Origin: Anaerosporobacter faecicola
Lineage (GTDB): Bacteria > Bacillota > Clostridia > Lachnospirales > Lachnospiraceae
Length of the DNA: 64,000 nt
Assembly: GCF_012070565.1 (NCBI RefSeq)
Contig: NZ_JAAQRO010000003.1
Coordinates: 62,001 to 126,000 of the forward strand
Direction: 5' to 3'
In this document: positions 1 through 8,809 of the stretch, piece after piece
How positions within the stretch are numbered: the stretch's first letter is position 1
Layout: each line of letters begins with the position of its first letter
Made by a program: the position numbers and the translations under genes
Notes under the pieces: model-generated
The model's input: the letters and a program-made list of their open reading frames with translations, nothing else
What the model was told of the DNA's origin: nothing
Database searches by the model: none

Positions 1-97
1 TAAGCGGAGAAATCAACACATTTCTCAATGCGGGTGGTACCGCGGGAAAATAGCTTATCCCGTCCCGGAATATATTCAATTCCAGGGGCTTTTTTTA
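1..97 (+). promoter_or_regulatory. 3' end of a T-box riboswitch (antiterminator/terminator)
   Basis: The window opens inside a T-box leader. The hallmark T-box sequence GGGTGGTACCGCGG lies at 32-45. It is followed by a G/C-rich inverted repeat (about 62-89) and a run of seven T residues (90-96), the intrinsic terminator that competes with the antiterminator. T-boxes bind a specific uncharged tRNA and allow read-through when that amino acid is short. The specifier loop lies upstream of the window, so the tRNA cannot be read. The downstream genes (aspS-gatCAB) make Asp or Asn the likely effector (inference). Confidence 0.93.
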
Positions 98-329
98 TAC
101 CCTTTTTTCGTGAACCTTTCTATTGACCTACTAGCATTTTTCTATCTAGGTGGTCGAATATATGAGCCATCTTAGGAAGGCTGGTAGATCCATTGAAAGA
201 AGGGCGTGGCCGTATGGAAGAGAATATGCTGAGATCGTTCTGGTGTACTCCTTATGGATTGCATTTCAGATTTCAGTCAAAGAGCTTAGATATTACATCA
301 ATTTGACTAATATTTAAGGAGGGATTTCT

Positions 330-1733
330 ATGGAATTTATTTCAGGAATCAAAGAAAAGGAAACAGTAAGCATTTATGACATCATCTATGGTGATGATGT
401 TGCAGGTAACCGTGTTGTAAGTGACACGACAGTAGACAGCCAGGCACTAGGCAAATGTGCCATGGAGGGCAAAGTGGTATCCGTAGATGGTGCCGTTCAT
501 ACCATTCGAGACATGGGTGATTTTGCATTCCTAGTTTTACGAAAACAAGAGGGTGTGATCCAATGTGTGTTCAACAAGGAACAGACTTCATTTGATTTGA
601 AGACCTTGAAAGAGGGAGCGACGATTGAAGTACAAGGAATGGTTGCAAAAGAAGAGAGAGCACCTCATGGATTCGAGATTCGACTGAACAAGATCACCGT
701 ATTATCCATGCCATCTTATGATACGATGTTACCGATTCCGATTAGCAAATGGAAGTTGAAGACTTCGCTTGAAACAAAGTTAACGTTACGACCAATTTCC
801 CTTCGTAATATCAGAGAGAGAGCAATCTTTAAGATACAAGAAGGACTCGTTCGTGGTTTTCGTGATTTTATGTTTTCACAAGAGTTTACAGAAGTTCGTA
901 CACCTAAGATCGTAGCAGGAAATGCCGAAGGTGGTGCGAATGTATTCAAATTAGAGTATTTCGGAAAGAAAGCGTTTTTGGCACAAAGCCCTCAATTTTA
1001 CAAACAGACGATGGTAGGGGTGTATGACCGTGTGTTTGAAGTGGGACCGGTATTCCGTGCAGAGAAACATAATACAACAAGACATCTGAATGAATATACC
1101 GGTTTGGATTTTGAGATGGGGTATATTCGTGGATTTGAAGAGATTATGGAGATGGAGCAGGCCATGTTAGCCTATACATTTCAATTTTTGAAGGAAACAT
1201 ACAGCAAAGAACTTGATCTTCTTGATGTGAAATTACCAGATGCTTCTAAAATTCCAGCGGTTCGCTTTGATGAAGCAAAACGTCTTGTTTCAGAGAAATA
1301 CGATCGTAAGATCAAGAATCCTTATGATCTAGAACCAGAGGAAGAAATCTTAATTGGAAAATATTTTCTCGAAGAATATGGCAGCGACCTTGTATTCGTA
1401 ACCCATTACCCTTCGAAAAAACGGCCTTTTTATGCAATGGATGATCCAACGGATCCAAAATTCACTTTAAGCTTTGACCTTCTCTTCAAAGGAATGGAGA
1501 TTACAACAGGTGGACAGAGAATTCATGAGTATGATTCTTTGGTAGCTAAGATGGAAGCACGTGGCATGGATCCAGAAGATTTTGCAAATTATCTCATGAT
1601 TTTCAAATATGGTATGCCGCCTCATGGTGGTCTTGGTATTGGTTTGGAACGATTGACCATGCGGTTGCTTGATGAGGTAAATGTTCGTGAAACAACGTTA
1701 TTCCCAAGAGACGTTACTCGTTTGGAGCCTTAG
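330..1733 (+). CDS. aspS: Aspartate--tRNA ligase, archaeal-type (probably non-discriminating)
   Basis: Class II aminoacyl-tRNA synthetase of 467 residues. An N-terminal OB-fold anticodon-binding domain (about 40-130) precedes a catalytic domain with motif 2 (FRAEKHNTTRHLNEY, about 243-257) and motif 3 (GLGIGLERLTMRL) near the C-terminus. It lacks the large GAD insertion of bacterial-type AspRS (about 590 residues), so it is the short archaeal/eukaryotic type. In bacteria this type often charges both tRNA-Asp and tRNA-Asn with aspartate; GatCAB then amidates Asp-tRNA-Asn. The gatCAB genes directly downstream support that role. AAGGAGGG at 316-323 sits 6 nt before the ATG. Discrimination cannot be decided from sequence alone. 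Regulation is by the upstream T-box, with about 230 bp of unremarkable leader in between. Confidence 0.92.
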   Translation: MEFISGIKEKETVSIYDIIYGDDVAGNRVVSDTTVDSQALGKCAMEGKVVSVDGAVHTIRDMGDFAFLVLRKQEGVIQCVFNKEQTSFDLKTLKEGATIEVQGMVAKEERAPHGFEIRLNKITVLSMPSYDTMLPIPISKWKLKTSLETKLTLRPISLRNIRERAIFKIQEGLVRGFRDFMFSQEFTEVRTPKIVAGNAEGGANVFKLEYFGKKAFLAQSPQFYKQTMVGVYDRVFEVGPVFRAEKHNTTRHLNEYTGLDFEMGYIRGFEEIMEMEQAMLAYTFQFLKETYSKELDLLDVKLPDASKIPAVRFDEAKRLVSEKYDRKIKNPYDLEPEEEILIGKYFLEEYGSDLVFVTHYPSKKRPFYAMDDPTDPKFTLSFDLLFKGMEITTGGQRIHEYDSLVAKMEARGMDPEDFANYLMIFKYGMPPHGGLGIGLERLTMRLLDEVNVRETTLFPRDVTRLEP

Positions 1734-1742
1734 TTATTGAGT

Positions 1743-1819
1743 GACCTTGGTGATGCATGAATTGATCCGTTGCTATGCAACGCGTGAAATGACTTTTTAA
1801 CTCATGCATCAGCAAGGTC
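1743..1819. other. Long inverted repeat between aspS and gatC
   Basis: An 18-bp arm at 1743-1760 (GACCTTGGTGATGCATGA) is matched by its reverse complement at 1802-1819 with one mismatch. The loop holds a second perfect hairpin, CGTTGC-tat-GCAACG (1768-1782). No T-run follows, so it is not a standard terminator. It could be an RNA processing or stability element that sets the aspS:gatCAB ratio, or a remnant of a small palindromic repeat. Confidence 0.8.
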
Positions 1820-1888
1820 GATCGTAGTAGTCAATATAGAAAACAGCACAGAAAGCATGTTTCTGTTTGGCAGAAATGGAGAGTTAAT

Positions 1889-2176
1889 ATGAAGATAACA
1901 GATGAAACCATTACCTATGTTGCAGCACTGGCCAAATTAGATCTCTCGGAAGAAGAGAAAGACCGTGCAAAAACAGATTTAGAGAATATAATCAGCTATA
2001 TGGATACCATGAATGAAATCGATACAAGTAATGTGGAACCAATGTCACATGCATTTCCTATGAAGAATGTATTCCGTGAGGATGTTGTCACCAATGGAGC
2101 AGATCGTGAGAATCTGCTTTGCAACGCACCGGTACAAAAGGAAGGATGTTTTATCGTTCCAAAGACTGTGGAATAG
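1889..2176 (+). CDS. gatC: Asp/Glu-tRNA amidotransferase subunit C
   Basis: Small 95-residue GatC subunit, which holds the GatA-GatB complex together during amidation of Asp-tRNA-Asn or Glu-tRNA-Gln. Recognisable features are the N-terminal helix pair ([18 protein letters not shown]) and the later [19 protein letters not shown] segment with the conserved Asp-Val near the end. Length is typical (about 95). A GGAGAG site precedes the ATG. The stop is 16 nt before the chosen gatA start, so gatC, gatA and gatB are co-transcribed and probably translationally coupled. Confidence 0.95.
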   Translation: MKITDETITYVAALAKLDLSEEEKDRAKTDLENIISYMDTMNEIDTSNVEPMSHAFPMKNVFREDVVTNGADRENLLCNAPVQKEGCFIVPKTVE

Positions 2177-2192
2177 AAGGGAGAGCATGGTT

Positions 2193-3653
2193 ATGACAGA
2201 AAGTAAATTACAAGAAGGAACGCCAATGACTGCCCTTGCATTAAGTGCGAAGATCAAAGCAGGGAAAGTTAAAGTAGAAGATGTTGTAAGACAGCAACTA
2301 GAGGTGATTAAAAAAGAAGATGCAACGTATCATTGCTATATTACTGTTTGGGAAGAGGAAGCATTAAAGAGGGCAAGAGAAGTACAGGCGGAGATCGACG
2401 CAGGACAGTACGCCGATTCCCCATTGGCAGGGGTGCCAATCGCCATCAAAGATAATATCTGTACGAAAGGACAACGTACTACATGTGCTTCTAAGATGCT
2501 TGAGAATTTTCGACCACCTTATAATGCAGAAGTAATAGACCGTTTGGAAGCAGCAGGCGCTGTTATTCTTGGTAAGGTGAACATGGATGAGTTTGCCATG
2601 GGAAGTACGACCGAAACCTCGTATTTTGGAATTACGAAGAATCCACATGGGGTAGAATATGTCCCTGGGGGTTCCAGTGGTGGTGCAGCGGCTGCCGTTG
2701 CAGCTGGTGAGGCGGTTGTGGCACTTGGTTCGGATACGGGGGGTTCCATTCGTCAGCCTAGTTCCTTTTGTGGGGTAACAGGAATCAAACCAACGTATGG
2801 TACCGTTTCACGATACGGTCTGATTGCATATGCGTCTTCTCTTGATCAGATTGGGCCAATTGGTAATACAGTAGCGGATTGTGCCAGTGTATTGGAAGTT
2901 ATTGCAGGTCATGATGCGAAGGATTCTACTTCCGTACCAACAGAATCTTATTCCTATACCAGTGCCCTTGTAAATGATGTGAAAGGAAAAAAAATTGGTA
3001 TACCAAAAGGATACCTAGGAAAAGGGTTAGAGGAAGAAGTGAAGACAGCAATCCTAAGAGCAGCGAAGGTATTAGAGGAGCAAGGTGCAATCGTCGAAGA
3101 ATTCGACCTAGATATCGTCGATCTTGCAATTCCAGCATACTATGTACTTGCTTCAGCGGAAGCTAGTTCCAACCTTTCACGATATGATGGTGTGAAGTAC
3201 GGTTATCGTACCCCTGACTTTGAAAGTTTACAGGAATTATATAAGAAGACGAGAAGTGAAGGTTTTGGACAGGAAGTAAAGAGAAGAATGATGATCGGTG
3301 CCTTTGTTTTAAGTTCCGGGTATTACGATGCCTACTATAACAAAGCATTACGTGTGAAAGCCTTGATCAAAGAAGGATTTGACCGTGCATTTGAGAAATA
3401 CGATGTAATTCTTGGACCAACAGCGCCAACAACGGCATTGAAGATTGGAGAGAATCTAGCAGATCCATTGAAGATGTATCTTGGTGATATCTATACCGTA
3501 TCGGTAAATCTAGCAGGTTTACCAGCGATTAGTTTACCTTGTGGTAAAGATTCCAAAGGACTTCCAATTGGACTTCAATTGATTGGAAAGCCATTCGGTG
3601 ATAAAGATATTATCCAGGTTGCCTATACATTTGAACAAAACGACACTGTGTAG
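2193..3653 (+). CDS. gatA: Asp/Glu-tRNA amidotransferase subunit A
   Basis: Glutaminase subunit of the transamidosome; releases ammonia from glutamine (or asparagine) for transfer to Asp- or Glu-tRNA. It belongs to the amidase-signature family: the Ser/Gly-rich block PGGSSGGAAAAVAAGEAV and GSDTGGSIRQPSSFCG carry the Ser-cis-Ser-Lys catalytic machinery, with the lysine in VPIAIKDNI. A longer open frame begins at 2067 but overlaps gatC. The ATG at 2193 is preferred because AAGGGAG at 2177-2183 lies 9 nt upstream, and the resulting 486 residues match the family length. An ATG at 2187 is too close to the ribosome binding site. Confidence 0.96.
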   Translation: MTESKLQEGTPMTALALSAKIKAGKVKVEDVVRQQLEVIKKEDATYHCYITVWEEEALKRAREVQAEIDAGQYADSPLAGVPIAIKDNICTKGQRTTCASKMLENFRPPYNAEVIDRLEAAGAVILGKVNMDEFAMGSTTETSYFGITKNPHGVEYVPGGSSGGAAAAVAAGEAVVALGSDTGGSIRQPSSFCGVTGIKPTYGTVSRYGLIAYASSLDQIGPIGNTVADCASVLEVIAGHDAKDSTSVPTESYSYTSALVNDVKGKKIGIPKGYLGKGLEEEVKTAILRAAKVLEEQGAIVEEFDLDIVDLAIPAYYVLASAEASSNLSRYDGVKYGYRTPDFESLQELYKKTRSEGFGQEVKRRMMIGAFVLSSGYYDAYYNKALRVKALIKEGFDRAFEKYDVILGPTAPTTALKIGENLADPLKMYLGDIYTVSVNLAGLPAISLPCGKDSKGLPIGLQLIGKPFGDKDIIQVAYTFEQNDTV

Positions 3654-3667
3654 AAAGGAGAAACCAC

Positions 3668-5098
3668 ATGAAAGCATATGAAACAGTTATTGGTTTAGAG
3701 GTTCACGTTGAATTAGCGACAAAAACAAAAATCTTCTGCGGATGTACAACAGAATTTGGTGGTGCTCCCAATACACATTGTTGTCCCGTATGTACAGGAA
3801 TGCCAGGTACACTCCCAGTTTTAAATAAAAAAGTAGTAGAGTTTGCAGTTGCAGCAGGTCTTGCAACAAATTGCACCATTACCCAGAATTGCAAATTCGA
3901 TCGAAAGAATTATTTCTACCCAGATTTACCAAAGGCATACCAGGTATCCCAACTTTATCTGCCAATCTGTAGAGATGGTGGGATTGAAATTGACGTAAAT
4001 GGTGTGAAGAAAGTGATTGGAATTCATGAAATCCATATGGAAGAGGATGCAGGAAAATTAGTCCATGATGAATGGGATGACTGCACTTTAGTGGATTATA
4101 ACCGTTGTGGCGTTCCTTTGATTGAAATTGTGAGTGACCCTGACATGCGTTCTGCGGAGGAAGTCATTGCATATCTGGAGAAATTAAAATTAATTCTTCA
4201 ATACCTTGGGGTTTCCGATTGTAAGATGCAGGAAGGTTCTCTTCGTGCCGATGTCAACCTTTCTGTTCGTGAGATGGGTGCTTCGGAGTTCGGTACAAGA
4301 ACAGAGATGAAGAACCTAAACTCCTTCAAGGCAATAGCAAGAGCCATTGAAGGAGAAAGAAAACGTCAGATTGAAGTAATTGAATACGGAAAGAAGATTG
4401 TTCAGGAGACAAGACGTTGGGATGATAACAAAGATACCAGTTTTGCTATGCGATCCAAGGAAGATGCACAAGATTATCGCTACTTCCCAGAACCTGACCT
4501 TGTACCAATTGAAATCAGTGATGCCTGGCTTGAGGAAGTAAGACAGAGACAACCGGAACTTCGGGATGAGAAGATGGCTCGTTATGAGAAAGAATACGAT
4601 ATTCCAGAATATGATGCTGCTTTGATTACTAGTTCGAAGAACGTTGCAGATTTATTCGAAGCGACGGTAGCAATCTGTAAGAAACCAAAAGAAGTATCCA
4701 ACTGGTTAATGGTAGAAACCATGCGATTGTTAAAAGAACATGAGATGGAACCAGAGAATATTGCATTTTCGCCAGAAAACCTCGCAAAATTAATTGCATT
4801 AATCGAGGCTGGTTCCATAAACCGTACGGTTGCCAAAGAAGTTTTTGAAGTTGTCTTTACCGATAATATTGATCCAGAATCCTATGTGAAGGAAAAAGGA
4901 TTACTTATGGTAAATGATGAAGGCGCACTTCGTAAAACAATTGAAGAGATTGTCGCAGCAAATCCACAATCCGTAGAGGATTACCATAACGGAAAGACAA
5001 AAGCGATGGGCTTCTTAGTAGGGCAGACAATGAAAGCCATGAAGGGAAAAGCAGACCCTGGAATGATCAATCAGATTGTGATGGAATTGTTGCAGTAA
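3668..5098 (+). CDS. gatB: Asp/Glu-tRNA amidotransferase subunit B
   Basis: tRNA-binding and kinase subunit of GatCAB, 476 residues (typical). It phosphorylates the side chain of misacylated Asp-tRNA-Asn/Glu-tRNA-Gln and then accepts ammonia from GatA. Diagnostic segments are YETVIGLEVHVEL at the N-terminus, the zinc-ligand cysteines in FCGCTTEFG and CCPVCTGMPG (about 24-45), KNYFYPDLPKAYQ, and the C-terminal YqeY-like tail ending GKADPGMINQIVMELL. Begins 14 nt after gatA. No glnS or asnS is visible here, so whether the complex serves Asn, Gln or both is not settled by this window; the aspS partner favours Asn. Confidence 0.97.
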   Translation: MKAYETVIGLEVHVELATKTKIFCGCTTEFGGAPNTHCCPVCTGMPGTLPVLNKKVVEFAVAAGLATNCTITQNCKFDRKNYFYPDLPKAYQVSQLYLPICRDGGIEIDVNGVKKVIGIHEIHMEEDAGKLVHDEWDDCTLVDYNRCGVPLIEIVSDPDMRSAEEVIAYLEKLKLILQYLGVSDCKMQEGSLRADVNLSVREMGASEFGTRTEMKNLNSFKAIARAIEGERKRQIEVIEYGKKIVQETRRWDDNKDTSFAMRSKEDAQDYRYFPEPDLVPIEISDAWLEEVRQRQPELRDEKMARYEKEYDIPEYDAALITSSKNVADLFEATVAICKKPKEVSNWLMVETMRLLKEHEMEPENIAFSPENLAKLIALIEAGSINRTVAKEVFEVVFTDNIDPESYVKEKGLLMVNDEGALRKTIEEIVAANPQSVEDYHNGKTKAMGFLVGQTMKAMKGKADPGMINQIVMELLQ

Positions 5099-5141
5099 CA
5101 ATAAAGGAACGTGTAAAACGATAAGTAATATTGAAGATAAG

Positions 5142-5224
5142 AAAAACAATTTTCATAAACTGTGTGTAAAAGAAGGACACGACGTGTTCCAATTAAAGGA
5201 TACAGTTGTGAAAATTGTTTTTTT
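5142..5224 (+). terminator. Terminator of the aspS-gatCAB operon
   Basis: Long stem: AAAACAATTTTCATAAACTGT (5143-5163) pairs with CAGTTGTGAAAATTGTTTT, followed by a T-run ending at 5224. A smaller GGACAC/GTGTTCC hairpin sits in the loop. The outer stem is almost identical to the terminators at 17446-17494 and 22973-23022. Confidence 0.85.
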
Positions 5225-5268
5225 GCTTCTTACATTGCATAGGGATGTATGTTAATTCACGTCCTTTC

Positions 5269-5297
5269 TTGAACAACTTGAAGAAAACGAGTATAAT
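5269..5297 (+). promoter_or_regulatory. Sigma-A type promoter for the HD-domain gene
   Basis: TTGAAC (5269-5274) and TATAAT (5292-5297) are separated by 17 bp. The AAGGAGG ribosome binding site and the start codon follow within 30 bp. Confidence 0.7.
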
Positions 5298-5324
5298 AAA
5301 AGCATTGTAAGGAGGATGAGTATC

Positions 5325-5909
5325 ATGGAACGGTTAGAGAAACAGATGAATTTTCTAATGGAAGTGGATAAGCTGAAAGAGATTACAAGGCAAACCTATA
5401 TATCCAGTGGAAAACGATTGGAAGACGATGCAGAACATTCTTGGAGTCTTGCGTTAATGGTAGCATTATTAAGTGAACATGCCAATGAGAAGATTGATGT
5501 TGCAAAAACCATGCTTATGGTATTGATCCATGATATTGTGGAAATCGATGCGGGAGACACGTATGCATATGATGATGCGGGAAATCTTACAAAGCGAGCA
5601 CGTGAGGTTGCAGCTGCAGATCGAATCTTTGCAATATTACCAGAAGATCAGGGAATCTATCTTCGTTCTCTCTGGGAGGAGTTTGAAGAGGGAAAAACAC
5701 CAGAGGCTAAGTTTGCACTGACAGTAGACAAAGTACAGCCAATCACACTCAATGACCACACAGAAGGACGAGCATGGAGAGAGCATGAGGTACATATTGA
5801 TAAGATCCAAAAGCGAAATGAACATACAGCAGAAGGTTCGGAAGCATTATGGAAGTATGCGAAGCGTTTGATTGATAAAAATGTAGAGATTGGTAATATT
5901 AAAAAATAA
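5325..5909 (+). CDS. HD-domain metal-dependent phosphohydrolase (YfbR/HDDC2-like)
   Basis: A 194-residue cytoplasmic HD-superfamily protein. The metal ligands are visible as the His of DDAEHSWSLALM, the HD pair of LMVLIHDIVEID and the later Asp of LTVDKVQPITLNDH. The family includes YfbR, a 5'-deoxynucleotidase, and HDDC2; the substrate here is not known. The GGAGG at 5311-5315 is 9 nt before the ATG at 5325, which is preferred over an ATG at 5316 that abuts the site. The gene has its own promoter and is followed after 80 bp by the M29 peptidase gene in the same direction, with which it could be co-transcribed. Confidence 0.85.
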   Translation: MERLEKQMNFLMEVDKLKEITRQTYISSGKRLEDDAEHSWSLALMVALLSEHANEKIDVAKTMLMVLIHDIVEIDAGDTYAYDDAGNLTKRAREVAAADRIFAILPEDQGIYLRSLWEEFEEGKTPEAKFALTVDKVQPITLNDHTEGRAWREHEVHIDKIQKRNEHTAEGSEALWKYAKRLIDKNVEIGNIKK

Positions 5910-5989
5910 CAAACTTTGCAATACATGTTTTGAGCGAGAAGATTCTGATTTGCTAAGTTTAGAAATGAAAGGTAGAAAAGGAGTAACAT

Positions 5990-8020
5990 ATGGATTATCG
6001 TGTAAAATTAAAAGAAGAAAATGAAGCAATGAGAGAACGGTTTGATCTAGCAGTGGAGAGAATTCGTTCAATTCCAGAAGAACATACGGTTAAGGAACCT
6101 TTTGTGACATACTTTCATAAAGTGTCACAATACATTCTAAAAATGGTCGATGTATTCCATGCCATTGAGGATGGAAGTTATGAAAAAAAATCATTAGTAG
6201 AATTACAAGCGTGGAATAAAGATCTATATGAGGACTTGTCTGGTGAAAACTATGAAAGCAGTTATGCGAATCCAGCATATGCCTGTGAAATATTAGGGGA
6301 AGATTACGGAAAAGTATTGACTTGCATTTATGCCAGATTACGTGCCAGTTTAGCTGGTGCATTTGAATATCGTTTATTTGATTTAACTGTAAATATGGAA
6401 CTGTTTATTGAAATCTATAATCTTTTTGAAGAAGAGGATGAGACGACTTACAAAGAAATCAAATCCGCTCTTTACTATACAGCAACGGATTATAGTGAAG
6501 AGGTTTGCTATCATCGTACAAGAGAATTATTGGATCCAGAACTATCATTCCTAGTTGATATTGTTATGAATTCTGATCTGAGTGATCTGCGCTACCTGTA
6601 TCAATATGGAGACAGAATTACGGATACAGAATTAAAAACAGCAGAGTTCTTAAATGGCTTAAGCCAGGAAAAGATTGATGCCATGGCATCTACGTATACA
6701 GAAGGATACCGTATTGGTTTTGGACTTGCAGGAATTGATCTGTCTAAGAAGGGCATTGTAAATGTTCGTTATGAGATTGGTTTTGAAAGAATGGTTCGAG
6801 CAGCAATTAAACAATTCGAGAAGATGGGCTTAAAACCAACCATCCGTCGAAGTGGATCCAATAAGTTCAATAAACAATATGATTATGACCATCGTTTTGA
6901 TTATGCGTTGTATTTTGATAAAGGATATATTGAAAAACGTCTGGCACATCTGCGAAAAGGATATGATGCTTTCAAAGAACAAGCTTCTTTATTCGCAGGT
7001 CCTGCTGTAATAGAGACATTTGGTGAGAAACCATTTACCCCAGTAAGCAAACCGGAGTGTAATAAATTGAATGACAAGCAGCAGAAGTTAGATGTAGAAT
7101 TCAGTAGGGATTCTCGTTTGTTAATGAATGAATATATTAAGGGCGATGAATACAGTTTTACCATCATTGCATATCCAGTACCAGACATCGGAGAACAATT
7201 TGAAGAAATCTTCGAGGAAACAGTGAAAGTTAATACATTGGATTACAATCTATACAAAGAGATTCAACAAAAACTAATCGATACGTTAGATTCAGGAGAA
7301 TATGTTCATATCCAGGGTTCTGGAGTGAATAAGACAGATCTGAATGTACAACTTCATGAAATACCAGATAAGAAGACACAGACAGGATTCGAAAACTGTT
7401 TGGCTGATGTAAATATACCAGTTGGAGAAGTATTTACCTCACCTAAGTTAACAGGTACGAACGGAATCCTTCATGTGAGCGAAGTTTATCTAAATGATTA
7501 CAAATACATTGATTTAGAATTAACCATGAAAGATGGAAAGATTGCAGAGTATACATGTAAGAATTTTGATTCGGAAGAAGAGAATAAAAAGTTCATCAAA
7601 GAAAATCTTCTGTTTAACCATGAAACCTTACCAATGGGTGAGTTTGCGATCGGTACCAATACCACAGCGTATATGATGGGAAGAAAATATAACATACAGG
7701 ACAAACTTCCAATCCTAATTGCCGAAAAGACAGGACCACATTTTGCAATGGGAGATACTTGCTATAGTATGAGTGAAGAGATGGTTACAAGAAATCCAGA
7801 CGGGAAAGAAATTATTGCAAAAGACAACGAATGCTCCATCTTACGTAAGACGGATCTTGCTTTAGCGTACTTTAACTGCCATACGGACATAACCATTCCA
7901 TATGATGAACTAGGTGAAATTGCTGTATATACGAAAGATGGCCAAAAGATTGTATTAATTGAAAATGGTCGCTTTGTATTAGAAGGAACAGAGGAATTAA
8001 ACCGTCCATTTGATGAATAA
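5990..8020 (+). CDS. M29-type aminopeptidase with a long N-terminal extension
   Basis: 676 residues. The C-terminal half resembles the M29 (AmpS/AmpT/PepS) metallo-aminopeptidases. Probable metal and catalytic residues are Glu480 in VGEVFTSP, Glu551 in MGEFAIGTNT, and His584 and Asp589 in EKTGPHFAMGDTCYS. M29 enzymes are usually about 410 residues and release N-terminal amino acids from peptides in the cytoplasm. The first 270 or so residues are an extra, mainly helical acidic region with no motif I recognise. No signal peptide is present. The ATG at 5990 has AAAAGGAGT just upstream. A strong bidirectional terminator follows. Confidence 0.85.
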   Translation: MDYRVKLKEENEAMRERFDLAVERIRSIPEEHTVKEPFVTYFHKVSQYILKMVDVFHAIEDGSYEKKSLVELQAWNKDLYEDLSGENYESSYANPAYACEILGEDYGKVLTCIYARLRASLAGAFEYRLFDLTVNMELFIEIYNLFEEEDETTYKEIKSALYYTATDYSEEVCYHRTRELLDPELSFLVDIVMNSDLSDLRYLYQYGDRITDTELKTAEFLNGLSQEKIDAMASTYTEGYRIGFGLAGIDLSKKGIVNVRYEIGFERMVRAAIKQFEKMGLKPTIRRSGSNKFNKQYDYDHRFDYALYFDKGYIEKRLAHLRKGYDAFKEQASLFAGPAVIETFGEKPFTPVSKPECNKLNDKQQKLDVEFSRDSRLLMNEYIKGDEYSFTIIAYPVPDIGEQFEEIFEETVKVNTLDYNLYKEIQQKLIDTLDSGEYVHIQGSGVNKTDLNVQLHEIPDKKTQTGFENCLADVNIPVGEVFTSPKLTGTNGILHVSEVYLNDYKYIDLELTMKDGKIAEYTCKNFDSEEENKKFIKENLLFNHETLPMGEFAIGTNTTAYMMGRKYNIQDKLPILIAEKTGPHFAMGDTCYSMSEEMVTRNPDGKEIIAKDNECSILRKTDLALAYFNCHTDITIPYDELGEIAVYTKDGQKIVLIENGRFVLEGTEELNRPFDE

Positions 8021-8059
8021 ATCGAAGTGTTACGAAAATAAGTTTCGTAATATTGCATA

Positions 8060-8130
8060 AAAATAGTAGCAATAACAACCGATCAGATTTATAATAATTA
8101 TTATAAACAAGGTTGTTATTGCTACTTTTT
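8060..8130. terminator. Bidirectional terminator between convergent genes
   Basis: Perfect 15-bp stem GTAGCAATAACAACC (8066-8080) / GGTTGTTATTGCTAC (8111-8125), with A residues on the left and T residues on the right so that it serves both strands. The loop contains the palindrome TATAATAATTATTATA. Confidence 0.9.
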
Positions 8131-8131
8131 A

Positions 8132-8809
8132 TTATTTCATTTCCTGGTCTGTATAAATAGAGGAATCTAGAAACTCTTCTGTTGAATCACCTTCTGTTTC
8201 TTCATCAGGTTCATAATACTTGAACACTTTCACGAATTGGAACGAATTTATGTATGCAATGAAAGCAAAACCAAAAAGAATTAAGAAGATTGAAAATATC
8301 GGTAATACATAAGCGAGGACAACCATTAAAACATTAGTAATTGTAATGAGGATGGTCTGTTTTAAATTTTGTAAAGAGATAAACAATGCATTCTTCATTG
8401 TTTGTTTCACTGTGTTTTCAAATCGCGCTAATATAGGAAATACATAAAACAAAGTAAATACAAAGAGAAGTAATGCAATAGAAATAAGTGTCCCAAGTAT
8501 ATTACCAATGGTTGATTTCATGGTAAACCAAAATGATACATTGAATGTTAAGACAGCACCAAGGAATAACATGATCAGCCAGATGATTGTGGATTGTTTG
8601 AAATTTTCTTTGAACGAACGAAAGAAATTTCTGGCTATGTACCCGTGTTCTTCACGTGCAGTCTGCATCGTTACATAATACAGAGCGGTAGTTGATGCTC
8701 CTATGGTCACGATGGGTAAACAACAGATCAGCCATAGAAAATTAAGTAAGATGTATTCAGCTAACGTGTTCATAAATTGAAAAAATGGACTATTCACATT
8801 GAATTTCAT
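8132..8809 (-). CDS. DUF624 (YesL-type) integral membrane protein
   Basis: A 225-residue membrane protein with about five hydrophobic segments and the N-terminal signature FFQFMNTLAEYILLNFLWLI followed by CCLPIVTIGASTTALYYV, as in the YesL/DUF624 family. Members of this family are regularly encoded with LplB/YtcP/LplA sugar ABC transporters and YesMN regulators; their molecular role is unknown. The start at 8809 is chosen because AGGAGGT lies 7 nt upstream on the minus strand; an in-frame ATG 24 nt earlier lacks such a site. It is divergent from the ABC operon, which suggests a shared control region. Confidence 0.88.
   Translation of the reverse strand: MKFNVNSPFFQFMNTLAEYILLNFLWLICCLPIVTIGASTTALYYVTMQTAREEHGYIARNFFRSFKENFKQSTIIWLIMLFLGAVLTFNVSFWFTMKSTIGNILGTLISIALLLFVFTLFYVFPILARFENTVKQTMKNALFISLQNLKQTILITITNVLMVVLAYVLPIFSIFLILFGFAFIAYINSFQFVKVFKYYEPDEETEGDSTEEFLDSSIYTDQEMK

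Noticed and set aside
2067-2192. Longer gatA starting at 2067
   Set aside because: The extra 42 residues overlap gatC, are not part of the amidase family, and the ribosome binding site points to the ATG at 2193.
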